Positions 49,700-59,352 of a DNA stretch of 64,000 bases are shown one piece after another. The stretch is from Nitrososphaerota archaeon (GTDB lineage Archaea > Thermoproteota > Nitrososphaeria > Nitrososphaerales > JACPRH01): NCBI GenBank assembly GCA_023379805.1, contig JAMCPI010000003.1, forward strand, positions 1 through 64,000, in the 5' to 3' direction. Below the pieces are notes generated by a model that saw only the letters and a program-made list of their open reading frames with translations, made no database searches and was not told where the DNA came from. Both the position numbers and the translations under genes were made by a program. Each line of letters begins with the position of its first letter. Within the stretch, counting starts at the first letter, position 1.

Positions 49700-50641
49700 T
49701 TGACACGGCACACAGTTGTGATCGGGGACTGCCGGGACATGCACGAGATTCCAGACGGCTCAATCCATCTAATGGTCACATCACCACCCTACTACAACGC
49801 CCCCTTCGACTACCCCGAGCTCTTCAAAAACTACGAGGAATTCCTCAACCTATTGAGAAGCCTAGCCAAAGAACTTCACCGCGTCTTAGCGGATGGCAGA
49901 ATCGCCGCCTTCGTAACCGACGATATGCTGGTTAATGGTGAAAAGTACCCTGTTGTCGCAGACATAACCCGGATAATGCGTGAAGCTGGCTTCAGATACC
50001 GTGACCGCATAATCTGGAGGAAACCCGAAGGCTACATCCGCATCAGCCGCAGAAGCGGAGTGGTGCTCCGCAACCCATATCCGATGTACTTCTACCCAGA
50101 TAACATTCAGGAAAGCATCCTAATCTTCCAGAAAGGCCGCTTCAACTACAACCGCATTAAACAACTCTCCCCAAAGATAAGAGAAGCCTCCAAAATCAAT
50201 AAGGCAAGATATCTGTCTGAAAAGTGGAACCTCACCGTCTGGGAAATCACAAACGTCCTCCCTAAAACTGCTAGATTGGAGAAGGGTATCGCAGCCTTTC
50301 CAGAGGAAATCCCAAGCCGCCTCATCCAACTCTTCTCCTTCACCGAGGAAACAATACTAGACCCATTCCTAGGCTCTGGAACAACCATCAAAACAGCCCA
50401 GCAGCTCGGGCGAAACAGCATAGGCTACGAAATCGACCAAGAACTACTTCCCATAATTCAGCAAAAAATCAACCAGCATCAGCCGCAAACCCGGTCCCGC
50501 AACAACCCTGTGGCGATAGAAATCATCAAGCGAAAAGACGCCCGCAAACTAAGAACACATCTACAAAACCTAGTAAAAGCACAAAAATCAGTCGTTCAAA
50601 AAACCAGCAAACCTATCCTAAAACCCACTCCTCAACATTAA
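49700..50641 (+). CDS. Site-specific DNA methyltransferase (N4C/N6A type)
   Basis: A 313-residue AdoMet-dependent methyltransferase. TSPPYYNAPFDYPELFKNYEE (about 28) is motif IV (SPPY, typical of N4-cytosine but also seen in adenine enzymes), and ETILDPFLGSGTTIKTA (about 215) is motif I, FxGxG-like. IGYEIDQE follows as motif II. The C-terminal 60 residues are basic. The order (IV before I) is that of beta-class methyltransferases. No restriction endonuclease is adjacent, so it may be solitary or partnered with the HerA-like ATPase 150 bases downstream. The start is TTG at 49700. Confidence 0.87.
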   Translation: MTRHTVVIGDCRDMHEIPDGSIHLMVTSPPYYNAPFDYPELFKNYEEFLNLLRSLAKELHRVLADGRIAAFVTDDMLVNGEKYPVVADITRIMREAGFRYRDRIIWRKPEGYIRISRRSGVVLRNPYPMYFYPDNIQESILIFQKGRFNYNRIKQLSPKIREASKINKARYLSEKWNLTVWEITNVLPKTARLEKGIAAFPEEIPSRLIQLFSFTEETILDPFLGSGTTIKTAQQLGRNSIGYEIDQELLPIIQQKINQHQPQTRSRNNPVAIEIIKRKDARKLRTHLQNLVKAQKSVVQKTSKPILKPTPQH

Positions 50642-50792
50642 CCACGTATCCCAGAAGCTATCTACAACTAAAGTACCAGTGAAGAGATTAATTGTCTATT
50701 GCTTCAGATGAAGCAACATATTGAGAATGGGAATACTATTAATAGGTCCATTGCAGGATGCATAATAATTCGTTGAGTGACGGTTGATCTGA

Positions 50793-52421
50793 ATGTCTCT
50801 ACTGAATTTAGGGTGGCGTGAAGATGAGCCGTTTCAAGTTGACGCTGATACAGTAGCGACTGGAAGAACCTGTATTTTGGGTGCCAGTGGAAGCGGTAAG
50901 AGCTACACCGTCGGGGTTCTCTGTGAAGAGCTTTGCAGAAACAAGGTTCCGTTTATGCTCATTGACAATGAGGGAGAGTACTTTGGATTAAAGCAGAAGT
51001 ATGAGGCTATTTGGATAGGTGACAATGAACAATGCGACCTCAAATGGGATGAATTTGATGTTCAAAATCTGGCGAGTCGGGCACCTGATATGCCTCCCTT
51101 GATTGCTGATCTCTCCGAAGCAGATAATCCTAGAGAAAAAATTGGGTCGCTGCTCTCAAGAACCTATAGGGAGATCTCAACGCGAAGAACACCCTACCTT
51201 GTAATACTGGAGGAGGCCGACAAATTCGTGCCACAAATAGGTGATAGGCTTCAAATTTTCGACGAGATTGCGCGAAGGGGACGTAAACGCGGGCTTGGAC
51301 TAGTAATATGCACACAGCGACCATCACTGGTAGACAAGAACATTCTGAGCCAGTGCGGTAACCAGCTGATTGGGAAGCTGGTTATCCAGAACGATCTTCA
51401 AGCAGTGTCCCAATTCTTTCCCGGACGAGGACTACCTGAGCAGCTGACTACTCTAACAAGAGGGGAATTTTACGCAACAGGCGGCCTATCCCCCACAACT
51501 CCTAGCCGTATTAAGATCAGGACTAGAGAGACGCCGGACGGCGGCATGACACCGAAGCTCACAGATAAGCCTAGGTTGAAACCATCCAAAGAGACCTTCA
51601 TCAATCTTCAACAAGAAACACCTGTTCCAGTCAACGTTAAACAGCTGTCTGCAAAACCCAGTGAAAACATATCTCAAAATACAGATACTAACCCCGAGAA
51701 AGAGCGGCTCGGTCTCTCACCTCTGGTTGACGCATCAGAGGTGGCTTTGCTGGTTAAGCGTGAGAAGAGCTTTGTGATCTTCGGCGAGGAAGAAATTGTT
51801 GCTGAAGTCAATTCGACTTGGCGACCAATCGTACAGGTTGGCGTAAGAGTCAAGGTCGGCATGGTGAAGAAGAGGTTTGAAACCTTGTTCTTCCTTCTCG
51901 ACGGGGTAACAGGGCAATATGTCGAGCTTGCTGATCGCCTAGTCTTTAGAGAAGGGCTAGATCAGCTTATAGGTTTGAGTGCGATGCAGATTGAGCTGCT
52001 GAGAGCCCTTCAACCTGACAGCGACTCCAGCTTCATCGAAGTTGCGGGTCGCATCGGCGTGTCTGACGATATGGTGCGCAAAGAAATCGGGCTCCTTGAG
52101 CGAAGAAGACTTGTAAGATCATCAAGAGTAGGTCGAATAAAGATGTTCCGAAGAACAGTTGATCTACCACGAGTAAAGATGGATAAAAGGGAGCTAGAGC
52201 TGGAAGCAGTAAACATCCCTAAAAAAGACCTAGACGGCATCAAAATAAAGAAGTCAGATGTGAAAGAAGTGATCGAAGGACTGTTTGAACAGCACAACTT
52301 GGAGAGCTTCGAACCATTCTCCTACCCGCTCTACCGCGTGAAACTGCTCTTAGGCCAGAAGAGCAGAACCATCTGGATCGATGGCAGAACCGGCAAAAAC
52401 GTCGAGCCCAAAACAGCATAG
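50793..52421 (+). CDS. HerA/FtsK-like P-loop ATPase with winged-helix domain
   Basis: A 542-residue protein. GASGSGKSYTVGVLCEELC is Walker A (about 31-49), and PYLVILEEADKFVP (about 130) is the Walker B with the catalytic Glu. CTQRPSLVDKNILSQCGNQL (about 172) is the conserved sensor region of the HerA/VirB4 (DUF87) family. A linker rich in Pro/Thr/Asn (about 245-305) leads to a C-terminal part with a winged helix (about 400-450, EVAGRIGVSDDMVRKEIGLL) and a final domain. NurA, the usual HerA partner, is absent. It is a candidate DNA pump or helicase working with the methyltransferase; that is inference. Confidence 0.8.
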   Translation: MSLLNLGWREDEPFQVDADTVATGRTCILGASGSGKSYTVGVLCEELCRNKVPFMLIDNEGEYFGLKQKYEAIWIGDNEQCDLKWDEFDVQNLASRAPDMPPLIADLSEADNPREKIGSLLSRTYREISTRRTPYLVILEEADKFVPQIGDRLQIFDEIARRGRKRGLGLVICTQRPSLVDKNILSQCGNQLIGKLVIQNDLQAVSQFFPGRGLPEQLTTLTRGEFYATGGLSPTTPSRIKIRTRETPDGGMTPKLTDKPRLKPSKETFINLQQETPVPVNVKQLSAKPSENISQNTDTNPEKERLGLSPLVDASEVALLVKREKSFVIFGEEEIVAEVNSTWRPIVQVGVRVKVGMVKKRFETLFFLLDGVTGQYVELADRLVFREGLDQLIGLSAMQIELLRALQPDSDSSFIEVAGRIGVSDDMVRKEIGLLERRRLVRSSRVGRIKMFRRTVDLPRVKMDKRELELEAVNIPKKDLDGIKIKKSDVKEVIEGLFEQHNLESFEPFSYPLYRVKLLLGQKSRTIWIDGRTGKNVEPKTA

Positions 52422-52531
52422 ATGCATGGTTTAATTGCGGAATGGTATGTACTAATTCATCCTTCCTAGCCATCAGCAGATAGAGCAAGACAAAAGAAAC
52501 AAACAAATGCATCCTCGTCCAATCTAGGGAC

Positions 52532-53911
52532 ATGGCTACCAATCGCAAACGATTATTCGGCACCAGCGGTATCCGCGGGATTCCCGGTCAGGACCTCACA
52601 TTAGATTTCGTCACAGAAATGGCTCAAGCAGTAGGAACCTTTTTCGAAAAAGGCCCTATCTTAGTAGGTCACGATACTAGGCATTCCGGTCCAACTTTAG
52701 CTAAGGCTGTTGCAGCGGGGCTAATGAGCGTCGGTCTAGATGTGGGTGAGGCAGGTTTGCTCCCAACCCCTGCGCTCCAGTACTATGTTAGAAACATGGA
52801 GTACAATGGCGGCGTAATGATCACTGCATCACATAATCCATCTCAATACAACGGAATGAAGGTGTCTGGAAGCGACGGAATAGACACCACCCGCGACGAA
52901 GAGCAGATAATCGAAAACATCTACTACGACAAGGAGTTCAGGTTAGCTGACTGGAAAACCGTAGGCAGCTCCTTCCAAGACACAAAAACCATCAGAGCCT
53001 ACAGCGAAGGCATCCTATCACAAGTAAACGTCGACCAAATAAGGAACCGAAACTTCCGAGTCGTAGTCGATCCAGGCAACGGAGCCCAATGCGTAGCAGC
53101 CCCCTACATCCTAGAACGCCTGAACTGCAAACCAATTTCTCTAAACGCTCAGCCTGATGGTGACTTCCCTGGGCGAGGCGCCGAACCCACCCCAGACGTA
53201 CTTAAAGGGCTCTCAGAGGCTGTTAAAACCTACGGCGCCGATATGGGCGTGGCTTACGACGGTGACGGTGACCGAAGCCTCTTCTGCGACGAGAAGGGAG
53301 TAGTGCATTACGGCGACCGCTCAGCAGCCCTGCTCACCGACTATATTCTCACTCAAAACCCAGGAGCCTTAATCGTAACCACCGTCAGCGCATCTAAAGC
53401 AATAGACGATATCGTTGAGGCGCGAAGCGGCAGAATCTTCAAAACTAAAGTGGGTAGTGTAGATGTCTCAAACGCGATGGTTGAGCGTAAAGCACTCTTC
53501 GGGCTTGAAGAGAACGGCGGCTGCTTCTACGCACCTCACATCCCGGTAAGAGACGGAGCGATGACCTCCGCCCTAATACTTGAAGCGATGTCAAAAAGCA
53601 GCAAACCGCTCTCTGAAATACTGAACAGCCTCCCCAACTACCAGCAGCGGAAAACAAAGTTCGAATGCGCACGGGAAAAAGTACCCAAAGTAATGGAGCA
53701 GATATCAGCCCATGCTAAAGGCAAAGTAGAAACAATCGACGGCCTAAAACTCTGGATAGACGATAAAACCTGGATTCTCATCCGGCCAAGCGGAACAGAA
53801 CCGGTCCTACGTGTCTTCGCAGAATCAGACCGAAAAGACAAACTCGACACAATGATAAACGAATATTCAGAAGTCGTAAAAGATGTATTAAAACGAACAA
53901 CAAGCAGCTAA
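52532..53911 (+). CDS. Phosphohexomutase (phosphoglucosamine/phosphomannomutase type)
   Basis: A 459-residue alpha-D-phosphohexomutase that moves phosphate between C1 and C6 of a sugar. GTSGIRGIPGQDL opens it; TASHNPSQYNGMK (about 99) holds the phosphoserine; AYDGDGDRSLFCDEKG (about 243) is the Mg2+ loop; GLEENGGCF (about 329) is the sugar-binding loop; and RPSGTEPVLRVF (about 414) is the phosphate-binding loop. A paralogue lies 3 kb away on the other strand, so one may serve glucosamine and the other mannose or glucose. Its product could feed the nucleotidyltransferase at 15.5 kb. The ATG at 52532 is the start. Confidence 0.9.
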   Translation: MATNRKRLFGTSGIRGIPGQDLTLDFVTEMAQAVGTFFEKGPILVGHDTRHSGPTLAKAVAAGLMSVGLDVGEAGLLPTPALQYYVRNMEYNGGVMITASHNPSQYNGMKVSGSDGIDTTRDEEQIIENIYYDKEFRLADWKTVGSSFQDTKTIRAYSEGILSQVNVDQIRNRNFRVVVDPGNGAQCVAAPYILERLNCKPISLNAQPDGDFPGRGAEPTPDVLKGLSEAVKTYGADMGVAYDGDGDRSLFCDEKGVVHYGDRSAALLTDYILTQNPGALIVTTVSASKAIDDIVEARSGRIFKTKVGSVDVSNAMVERKALFGLEENGGCFYAPHIPVRDGAMTSALILEAMSKSSKPLSEILNSLPNYQQRKTKFECAREKVPKVMEQISAHAKGKVETIDGLKLWIDDKTWILIRPSGTEPVLRVFAESDRKDKLDTMINEYSEVVKDVLKRTTSS

Positions 53912-54008
53912 GAGGTCATCTCAACCGGAGCCAACCAGATACGAGTAGACATTCCTAAGCGCCGCAACCGACTAAATATATTTAGTAGGCGTCATAGGCT
54001 GAGTAACC

Positions 54009-54458
54009 TTGATTCCTGTCTCTATGCTTAGATTTACGCTACATGCCGGGACACCCATTGTCGTATCTGGATTAAACATGCTTCTCTTAACCGGAGTCTT
54101 GATTGTGATCCTTTCAGGAATAAAATACGGTCGAATCAGGAACGTCGACAGCCTCAAAATCCATCGAAACTATATGACCGCCGCAACTATCGCCACCATA
54201 GCCGGAATCAGTTTCGTGATGTTGCCTGCTTTCTACCGCTACTACATAGATCCTGACGTAGAGTTTTACTCAACACTCTCCATATCCACGTTAATGCATG
54301 CAGCTGTGAGCGGCCCAGCTTTACTGCTGGGAGTACTCTTCAGCCTCAATAGGTTACCCAGAAATGTAAAACCGTGGATGCGTTTAACCGCTGCATTATG
54401 GATATCCGCCATCATTGTAGGCGTAGTTCTGTTTATCCAAATGCTGGCAGCGGTGTAG
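54009..54458 (+). CDS. DUF420-like membrane protein
   Basis: A 149-residue protein with four membrane segments (about 12-36, 53-75, 95-113 and 125-147). DSLKIHRNYMTAATIATIAG and HAAVSGPALLLGVLF provide two His-bearing helices, as in the DUF420 family found near haem-copper oxidases, though the match is by eye. CTAAATATATTTAG about 25 bases upstream is a strong TATA box for a leaderless start at TTG 54009. It may help oxidase assembly or bind haem. Confidence 0.6.
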   Translation: MIPVSMLRFTLHAGTPIVVSGLNMLLLTGVLIVILSGIKYGRIRNVDSLKIHRNYMTAATIATIAGISFVMLPAFYRYYIDPDVEFYSTLSISTLMHAAVSGPALLLGVLFSLNRLPRNVKPWMRLTAALWISAIIVGVVLFIQMLAAV

Positions 54459-54494
54459 CTCAACAGCTGATAGATGCTATCTAGGAGTTCATGC

Positions 54495-55466
54495 TCATCT
54501 AGCTAGATGAATCCAGCCTCTTCGTTCAATCTCGAAGCTGCGCGAGTCATCGCTAAACACTATCTGCCCAGTCTCAGAAGTTACTTTTCCGATTTCTATA
54601 ATCCGCTGCCCTAACTTCTCGGCTGTACGTCTGGCCCACTTCAACCTATCCTCAGGAATTGTGGCCACAATCTCATACTCTTCTCCGCCGTAAAGAACAG
54701 CCTCGTCCACATCAAGCCCAATCTTCCCAGCCGCCTCATTAAGCTCTGGATCAATCGGTAACCTAGATATCTCAAAGCCGACTTCACTTGCGTCCGCAAG
54801 CTGATAAAGAGACAAAGCTAATCCGTCACTCGAATCAATCGAGGATGACAACCATTCTTCCGCGGTCAACTCTATCCCAAGCTGCAACCTGGGGGTGGGG
54901 AGCAAAACAGACGAGACCGCAAGGTTTCGCACCTCTTCAGGAACTTCAAGCCCCTCCTGCAGAACCTTAAGCCCAACCTGTTGATACCCGAAGGGCCCAG
55001 TTACAACCACTCGGTCTCCGGGGGCTGCACCTCGCCGCTCAGTAATTCTCTCAGCAAAACCTAGCATGCAACAGTCGATAACAATGTCATCAGCCTCATT
55101 AGTATCTCCACCTACTATGTTGAAGCCGAACTCGTCACGAGCCTTCTTGAAACCTCTAGCCATCTCCTTAACCTCCTTCCGAGTTATGGTGGCCGGTAAC
55201 GCCAAAGATAGAAGCGCTGCTTGAGGCTGAACCCCTTTAGCGGCGAAATCACTCACGCAGGCCACAATGCTTTTTCTAGCCATCTGCCACGTCTCCATTC
55301 CCTTCGGGACATCGGTCTTCCGGACCAGCATGTCCGTCTTGGCCACCAAATCACCCTCTGCTCGAGGCAGAACCGCTACATCATCCCCGATATTCGAGTA
55401 CGGTGAAGGAGGCTGGCCGACAGTTTCCAAAATAATCCGTATCACTTCATGCTCATCAAGCTTCAC
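54495..55466 (-). CDS. thiL: Thiamine-monophosphate kinase
   Basis: A 323-residue enzyme that phosphorylates thiamine monophosphate to the diphosphate. NIGDDVAVLPRAEGDLVAKT (about 22-41) is the metal/nucleotide site; FNIVGGDTNEADDIVIDC and SSSIDSSDGLALSLYQLA are the conserved AIR-synthase-superfamily loops; and VLYGGEEYEIVATI is the C-terminal signature. It lies 6 bases downstream of the second phosphohexomutase in the same direction, so a two-gene unit is likely. Confidence 0.92.
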   Translation of the reverse strand: MKLDEHEVIRIILETVGQPPSPYSNIGDDVAVLPRAEGDLVAKTDMLVRKTDVPKGMETWQMARKSIVACVSDFAAKGVQPQAALLSLALPATITRKEVKEMARGFKKARDEFGFNIVGGDTNEADDIVIDCCMLGFAERITERRGAAPGDRVVVTGPFGYQQVGLKVLQEGLEVPEEVRNLAVSSVLLPTPRLQLGIELTAEEWLSSSIDSSDGLALSLYQLADASEVGFEISRLPIDPELNEAAGKIGLDVDEAVLYGGEEYEIVATIPEDRLKWARRTAEKLGQRIIEIGKVTSETGQIVFSDDSRSFEIERRGWIHLAR

Positions 55467-55472
55467 AATCGA

Positions 55473-56795
55473 TCAGATCTCCTGAAGAATCCTGACGATT
55501 TTCTTATGATACTGCTTCATTAGGTCGGCGGCTTCAGCCTCAGATCTAGCTTCAACCGAGATCCTAACAATGTCTTCTGTCCCTGAAGGTCTAACTAGAA
55601 TCCATGCGCGGCCCGGCTTCCTCAATTTGACCCCGTCAATAGTCTCCTTCTCCCCCGGCTCCTCCTCGCTCAACGTCTTTACTACCTGAAGAGCGTTTTC
55701 GCGGCTGCACGGAATTTTTTCTCTCAGGCTGTAATACTTCGGCAAGCCCTCGATGATACTTTTCAACCCATTGGCTTGATGCACTGCCTTAGCCGCGAGA
55801 GCTGATGCGAGAAGGCCGTCACGACAGAGGTTGAAGTCGGATAGAATTAATCCGCCGCTGCTGCCTTCGCCGCCAATCTTGATTTTCTCTTCAAGCATTC
55901 GACGCACAACGTTTGCCTCTCCGACTTTGCTGGTGACTACCCGATGGCCGGCTTCTTCAACAAGCTGCTCAACAGCTGAAGAGGTGTCAATGCTGGCAAC
56001 AACATCCTCCATCTCCCCGGTATCCGCAAGATTCTTCAGGTGAAGAAGCAGAGTATAGTCCGCAGGAAGCTTCAAGCCGTCGCTATCCATGAAGACGACT
56101 CGGTCAGCATCGCAGTCATAAGCCACTGCGAAATCAACCCCGTTACTCATAACCAAGTCGGAAAGAGCTTTAAGCGGATCCCTAGTCGGATCCATATCTC
56201 GAGTAAAGACCCCCGCTGAACCGTTAACGGTCAATACTCGGCAGCCCAGTTCACGGAAAACCTTGGGTGCGAAGAGGCTTCCAGCACCACCACCGAGATC
56301 AAGCGCAATTTTCAGTCCTGAGCAGGTTCCTAGACCGACATACTCAACAATATCTGAAGGATACCGGGGCTCAACCGGGAATACCTGTCCAACCTTCATA
56401 CCCTTTTTAGGCGTCTCAGCAATCTTGAGAAGCTGGTTCAGCTCGTCCTCAAAGATTCCGCGCCCGCCCTTCAAAACGAACTTCACGCCATTCCATTCGG
56501 GTGGATTGTGAGACGCTGAAACTATGAAGCCACCTTCAAGATCCTGCTTCCTGACCTCGCGAAAGATAGCGGGCGTAGATGTGACTCCTAGGTCGAACAC
56601 GATGCAACCAGCACCGAGCAATCCTGAGACGGCCGCATCCGAAGCCATCTTCCCGGTAGATCTGGTGTCACGACCAACTACGCATCTCTTTCCTCCAATG
56701 AGCTCACCGAAGGCCCTACCAATCCTGACATAATCCTCGGCGTTGAGATCTTGACCTATGATTCCTCGAATGCCGGAGATTGAGACGACCGTCAA
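55473..56795 (-). CDS. Second phosphohexomutase paralogue
   Basis: A 440-residue paralogue of the mutase at 52.5 kb. From a TTG at 56795 it reads TVVSISGIRGIIGQDL; the frame extends to 56867, but those codons overlap a non-conserved leader. Conserved loops: SASHNPPEWNGVKF with the active Ser (about 95), AYDCDADRVVFMD (DxDxD metal site, about 233), GGEGSSGGLILSD (about 313) and RPSGTEDIVRIS (about 402). It may prefer another hexose phosphate than its neighbour. It is transcribed upstream of thiL with a 6-base gap. Confidence 0.88.
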   Translation of the reverse strand: MTVVSISGIRGIIGQDLNAEDYVRIGRAFGELIGGKRCVVGRDTRSTGKMASDAAVSGLLGAGCIVFDLGVTSTPAIFREVRKQDLEGGFIVSASHNPPEWNGVKFVLKGGRGIFEDELNQLLKIAETPKKGMKVGQVFPVEPRYPSDIVEYVGLGTCSGLKIALDLGGGAGSLFAPKVFRELGCRVLTVNGSAGVFTRDMDPTRDPLKALSDLVMSNGVDFAVAYDCDADRVVFMDSDGLKLPADYTLLLHLKNLADTGEMEDVVASIDTSSAVEQLVEEAGHRVVTSKVGEANVVRRMLEEKIKIGGEGSSGGLILSDFNLCRDGLLASALAAKAVHQANGLKSIIEGLPKYYSLREKIPCSRENALQVVKTLSEEEPGEKETIDGVKLRKPGRAWILVRPSGTEDIVRISVEARSEAEAADLMKQYHKKIVRILQEI

Positions 56796-56881
56796 TTTAC
56801 GTCGGAGAAGTAGGTAAGTCGGGGAGAAAAAAAGGTTGGTTCGAAAAAGATTAACCATGCCGACCATGTTTACACAACGAG

Positions 56882-58027
56882 ATGAAAGTTCGAGGGGACG
56901 CGAGTCTTATCCTGCTGATACTTCCTCTATTACTGGGGTTAACATTAGTCGTCTCTAATCAGCAGTCCGCGCAGGCTCAAACACCTTACCACTGGATCAT
57001 TCTTCCCCCTATGCCTACGCCTAGGACTGAGGTGACCTCCGCTGTCATCGGGACTGATGTCTATGTCATAGGAGGTGCTCGAGAAGGAGCATTCGCGTCA
57101 GATAAGGTTGAGATCTTCAACATGCAGAACAGGAGTTGGCGAAGCGGTCTTTCACTACCCACTCCGCTGCATCACGCTGTAGCGGTCACCTTCCAAGGCA
57201 AGATCTATGTTCTCGGAGGCTATTTGGATGGATGGATACCTGTCAACACCACCTACATCTACGATCCTGCCAACCACCTTTGGAGCGAAGGCCCGAGAAT
57301 GCCTAGAGCCAAGGCTGCTTTCACCGCCCAAGTCGTAGATAACAGAATCTACACCTTCGGAGGCGCTACAGCCTACGCTAGAATTATCGATAGCCATCTA
57401 ACCCAACAGGTCTTGAATACCACTGAGTACTACGATGCGGAAACAGGCCTGTGGAATACCGGGAGCCCGCTGCCGACTCCGAGAGAACACCTAGCCTCAG
57501 CCGAAATCCTAGGGAAAGTCTACGTCATTGGTGGAAGAGCGCTCACGTTAGAGTCTAACAGCAACATCAATGAAGAGTACGATCCTAAAACCGATACATG
57601 GACAGAAAAAGCGCCGATGCCCACAGCGCGTGGAGGCATCGCGGCCGCCACAATAGGCGCAAGAATATTCGTGTTTGGGGGTGAAGCACCCACCGGCACC
57701 TACAACGCAGCTGAAATGTACAATCCAGCCGAAAACACATGGGTGAAGATTGATCCGATGCCGACTGCGCGCCACGGGTTAACCGCCCAAGTAGTCCGGG
57801 GAGGTATACTAGTTGTCGGGGGTGGGCCACAGCCGGGCTTCACCTACAGCGGGGCAAACGAGTTCCTCGACCCTAGTTCCGCGGGAGAATCCACGAGTCC
57901 AGCAACCTTTTCAGACACTAAACTAACCTTAGGTAACGTCGGGCTTCTGATAATGCTCGGCGCAGGCATCATAATCTTAATGGTTGTCTCAATGCTTCTA
58001 TATCTGAAAAGGCCAAGAACCGGCTAG
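56882..58027 (+). CDS. Secreted Kelch-repeat surface protein
   Basis: A 381-residue protein. The signal peptide ends about residue 32 (AQAQ). Five to six Kelch repeats follow, each with the Pro-Met-Pro-Thr-Xaa-Arg, then DVYVIGG, then YDP...W pattern (for example PMPTPRTEVTSAVIGTDVYV, KIYVLGGYL and RIYTFGGA), making a beta propeller. A C-terminal membrane helix (about 350-373) anchors it with KRPRTG inside. Surface adhesion or binding is a fair guess; no partner is adjacent. Confidence 0.85.
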   Translation: MKVRGDASLILLILPLLLGLTLVVSNQQSAQAQTPYHWIILPPMPTPRTEVTSAVIGTDVYVIGGAREGAFASDKVEIFNMQNRSWRSGLSLPTPLHHAVAVTFQGKIYVLGGYLDGWIPVNTTYIYDPANHLWSEGPRMPRAKAAFTAQVVDNRIYTFGGATAYARIIDSHLTQQVLNTTEYYDAETGLWNTGSPLPTPREHLASAEILGKVYVIGGRALTLESNSNINEEYDPKTDTWTEKAPMPTARGGIAAATIGARIFVFGGEAPTGTYNAAEMYNPAENTWVKIDPMPTARHGLTAQVVRGGILVVGGGPQPGFTYSGANEFLDPSSAGESTSPATFSDTKLTLGNVGLLIMLGAGIIILMVVSMLLYLKRPRTG

Positions 58028-58100
58028 CTGGTTAGCATGCTGGTAAACAGCGACTATCATTGAATGTTTTTATCGGCTTCACTATTAGAATGGTCTTGGA

Positions 58101-59309
58101 ATGACTCGTTTGTCAAGCATCGACCCGCATACCCTTTTCTCGAAGGTGGATTCGAGCGAAGCCGCCGATCTAGTTAGTTCAATGGTTCAGATTCCTAGTG
58201 TTAACCCGCCTGGGAGCGAGGAGGGTATCGCGCAGTTCTTAGCTGGAAAGATGAAAAGAATGGGGCTTGAGGTTGAAACCTTCGAGTCTGCGCCTCACCG
58301 TCCCAACGTTATCGGTCGGCTCCGAGGCGCTGGAGGTGGTCAGGTCTTGATGTTAAACGGCCACATAGATGTTGTTCCACCCGGAGACCCGGGTCTCTGG
58401 ACTGTTGAGCCCTTCGGGGGCGAGATAAAGGACGGCAAAGTGTATGGTCGCGGCTCAGCTGATATGCGAGGGGGTCTCGCATCTATGCTTCTAGCTGCGA
58501 AGGTTCTCAAAGAGGCTGGTGTATCCTTGAAAGGAGATCTGCTTCTCACAGGGGTTGCGGATGAGGAGGTCGGGGGCAAAGGCGCTAACGACATTGTGGA
58601 TCGAGGTTACTCTGCTGATATGGTGGTTATCTGCGAGCCTACTGATCTGGCACCTCTAAGAGCGCATAAGGGAATACTGTGGCTGGAAATATCTACTGTC
58701 GGGAAGGCTCTTCACTCCAGCCGAGTCTCTACAAAAGGCATCTGGGGCGAGGTTAACGCAGTATATGAAATGACCGAAGTGATAAATGCGCTCCAAAACT
58801 ATCTGACTGAGCTTGAGAAGCGAAACAACCCGCTAGTCGGCAACCCCACGGTAAGCGTCGGCACAATAATCGGGGGCTCAAAAACAAACATTGTGCCAGA
58901 TCGCTGTACAATAACGGTTGACCGCCGCCTCCTACCCGACGAGTCACCCGAAGATGCTAAGGCAGAAATTGAGCAGATACTTAGAAGACTAAGTGAAAGA
59001 GATCCCAAGTTAAAGACTGAGATGAAGGTGATTATCAGCCGAAGCGGAGCAGTCACACCTGAAGACTCGTCGATTGTCCAATTGTCCAAGGCCGCTGCTG
59101 AAGAGGCCTTGGGGAGACCTGTTGAGGTCTCCGGATGCCCCGCGACCAGCGATATGGAGGTCTTCGTTAACCGCGCAGGCTGGCCCACCGTGATAATGGG
59201 GCCGGGTCGTATCGGAACCGCGCATATCGTCGACGAGTATGTTGACGTGGATCAGGTGGTAGCGGCTGCTAAGATCTACATCAGTCTAGCGTTGAAATCT
59301 CTAAGCTAA
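58101..59309 (+). CDS. M20-family metallopeptidase / deacylase (ArgE/DapE type)
   Basis: A 402-residue zinc hydrolase. NGHIDVVPPG (about 90) and GRGSADMRGGLAS (about 117) give the metal ligands His and Asp, DEEVGGKGA (about 153) holds the catalytic Glu pair, CEPTDL (about 178) has a metal Glu, and GTAHIVDEYV (about 372) the last His. The central lid domain (about 195-310) has KALHSSR. Members hydrolyse N-acyl amino acids, for example in lysine, arginine or diaminopimelate pathways. The substrate cannot be told. The ATG at 58101 has no near neighbour in frame. Confidence 0.85.
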   Translation: MTRLSSIDPHTLFSKVDSSEAADLVSSMVQIPSVNPPGSEEGIAQFLAGKMKRMGLEVETFESAPHRPNVIGRLRGAGGGQVLMLNGHIDVVPPGDPGLWTVEPFGGEIKDGKVYGRGSADMRGGLASMLLAAKVLKEAGVSLKGDLLLTGVADEEVGGKGANDIVDRGYSADMVVICEPTDLAPLRAHKGILWLEISTVGKALHSSRVSTKGIWGEVNAVYEMTEVINALQNYLTELEKRNNPLVGNPTVSVGTIIGGSKTNIVPDRCTITVDRRLLPDESPEDAKAEIEQILRRLSERDPKLKTEMKVIISRSGAVTPEDSSIVQLSKAAAEEALGRPVEVSGCPATSDMEVFVNRAGWPTVIMGPGRIGTAHIVDEYVDVDQVVAAAKIYISLALKSLS

Positions 59310-59352
59310 GCTTAGTTCACTGAAGCCGCTACTGCTACTACCGTGGTTTTGC

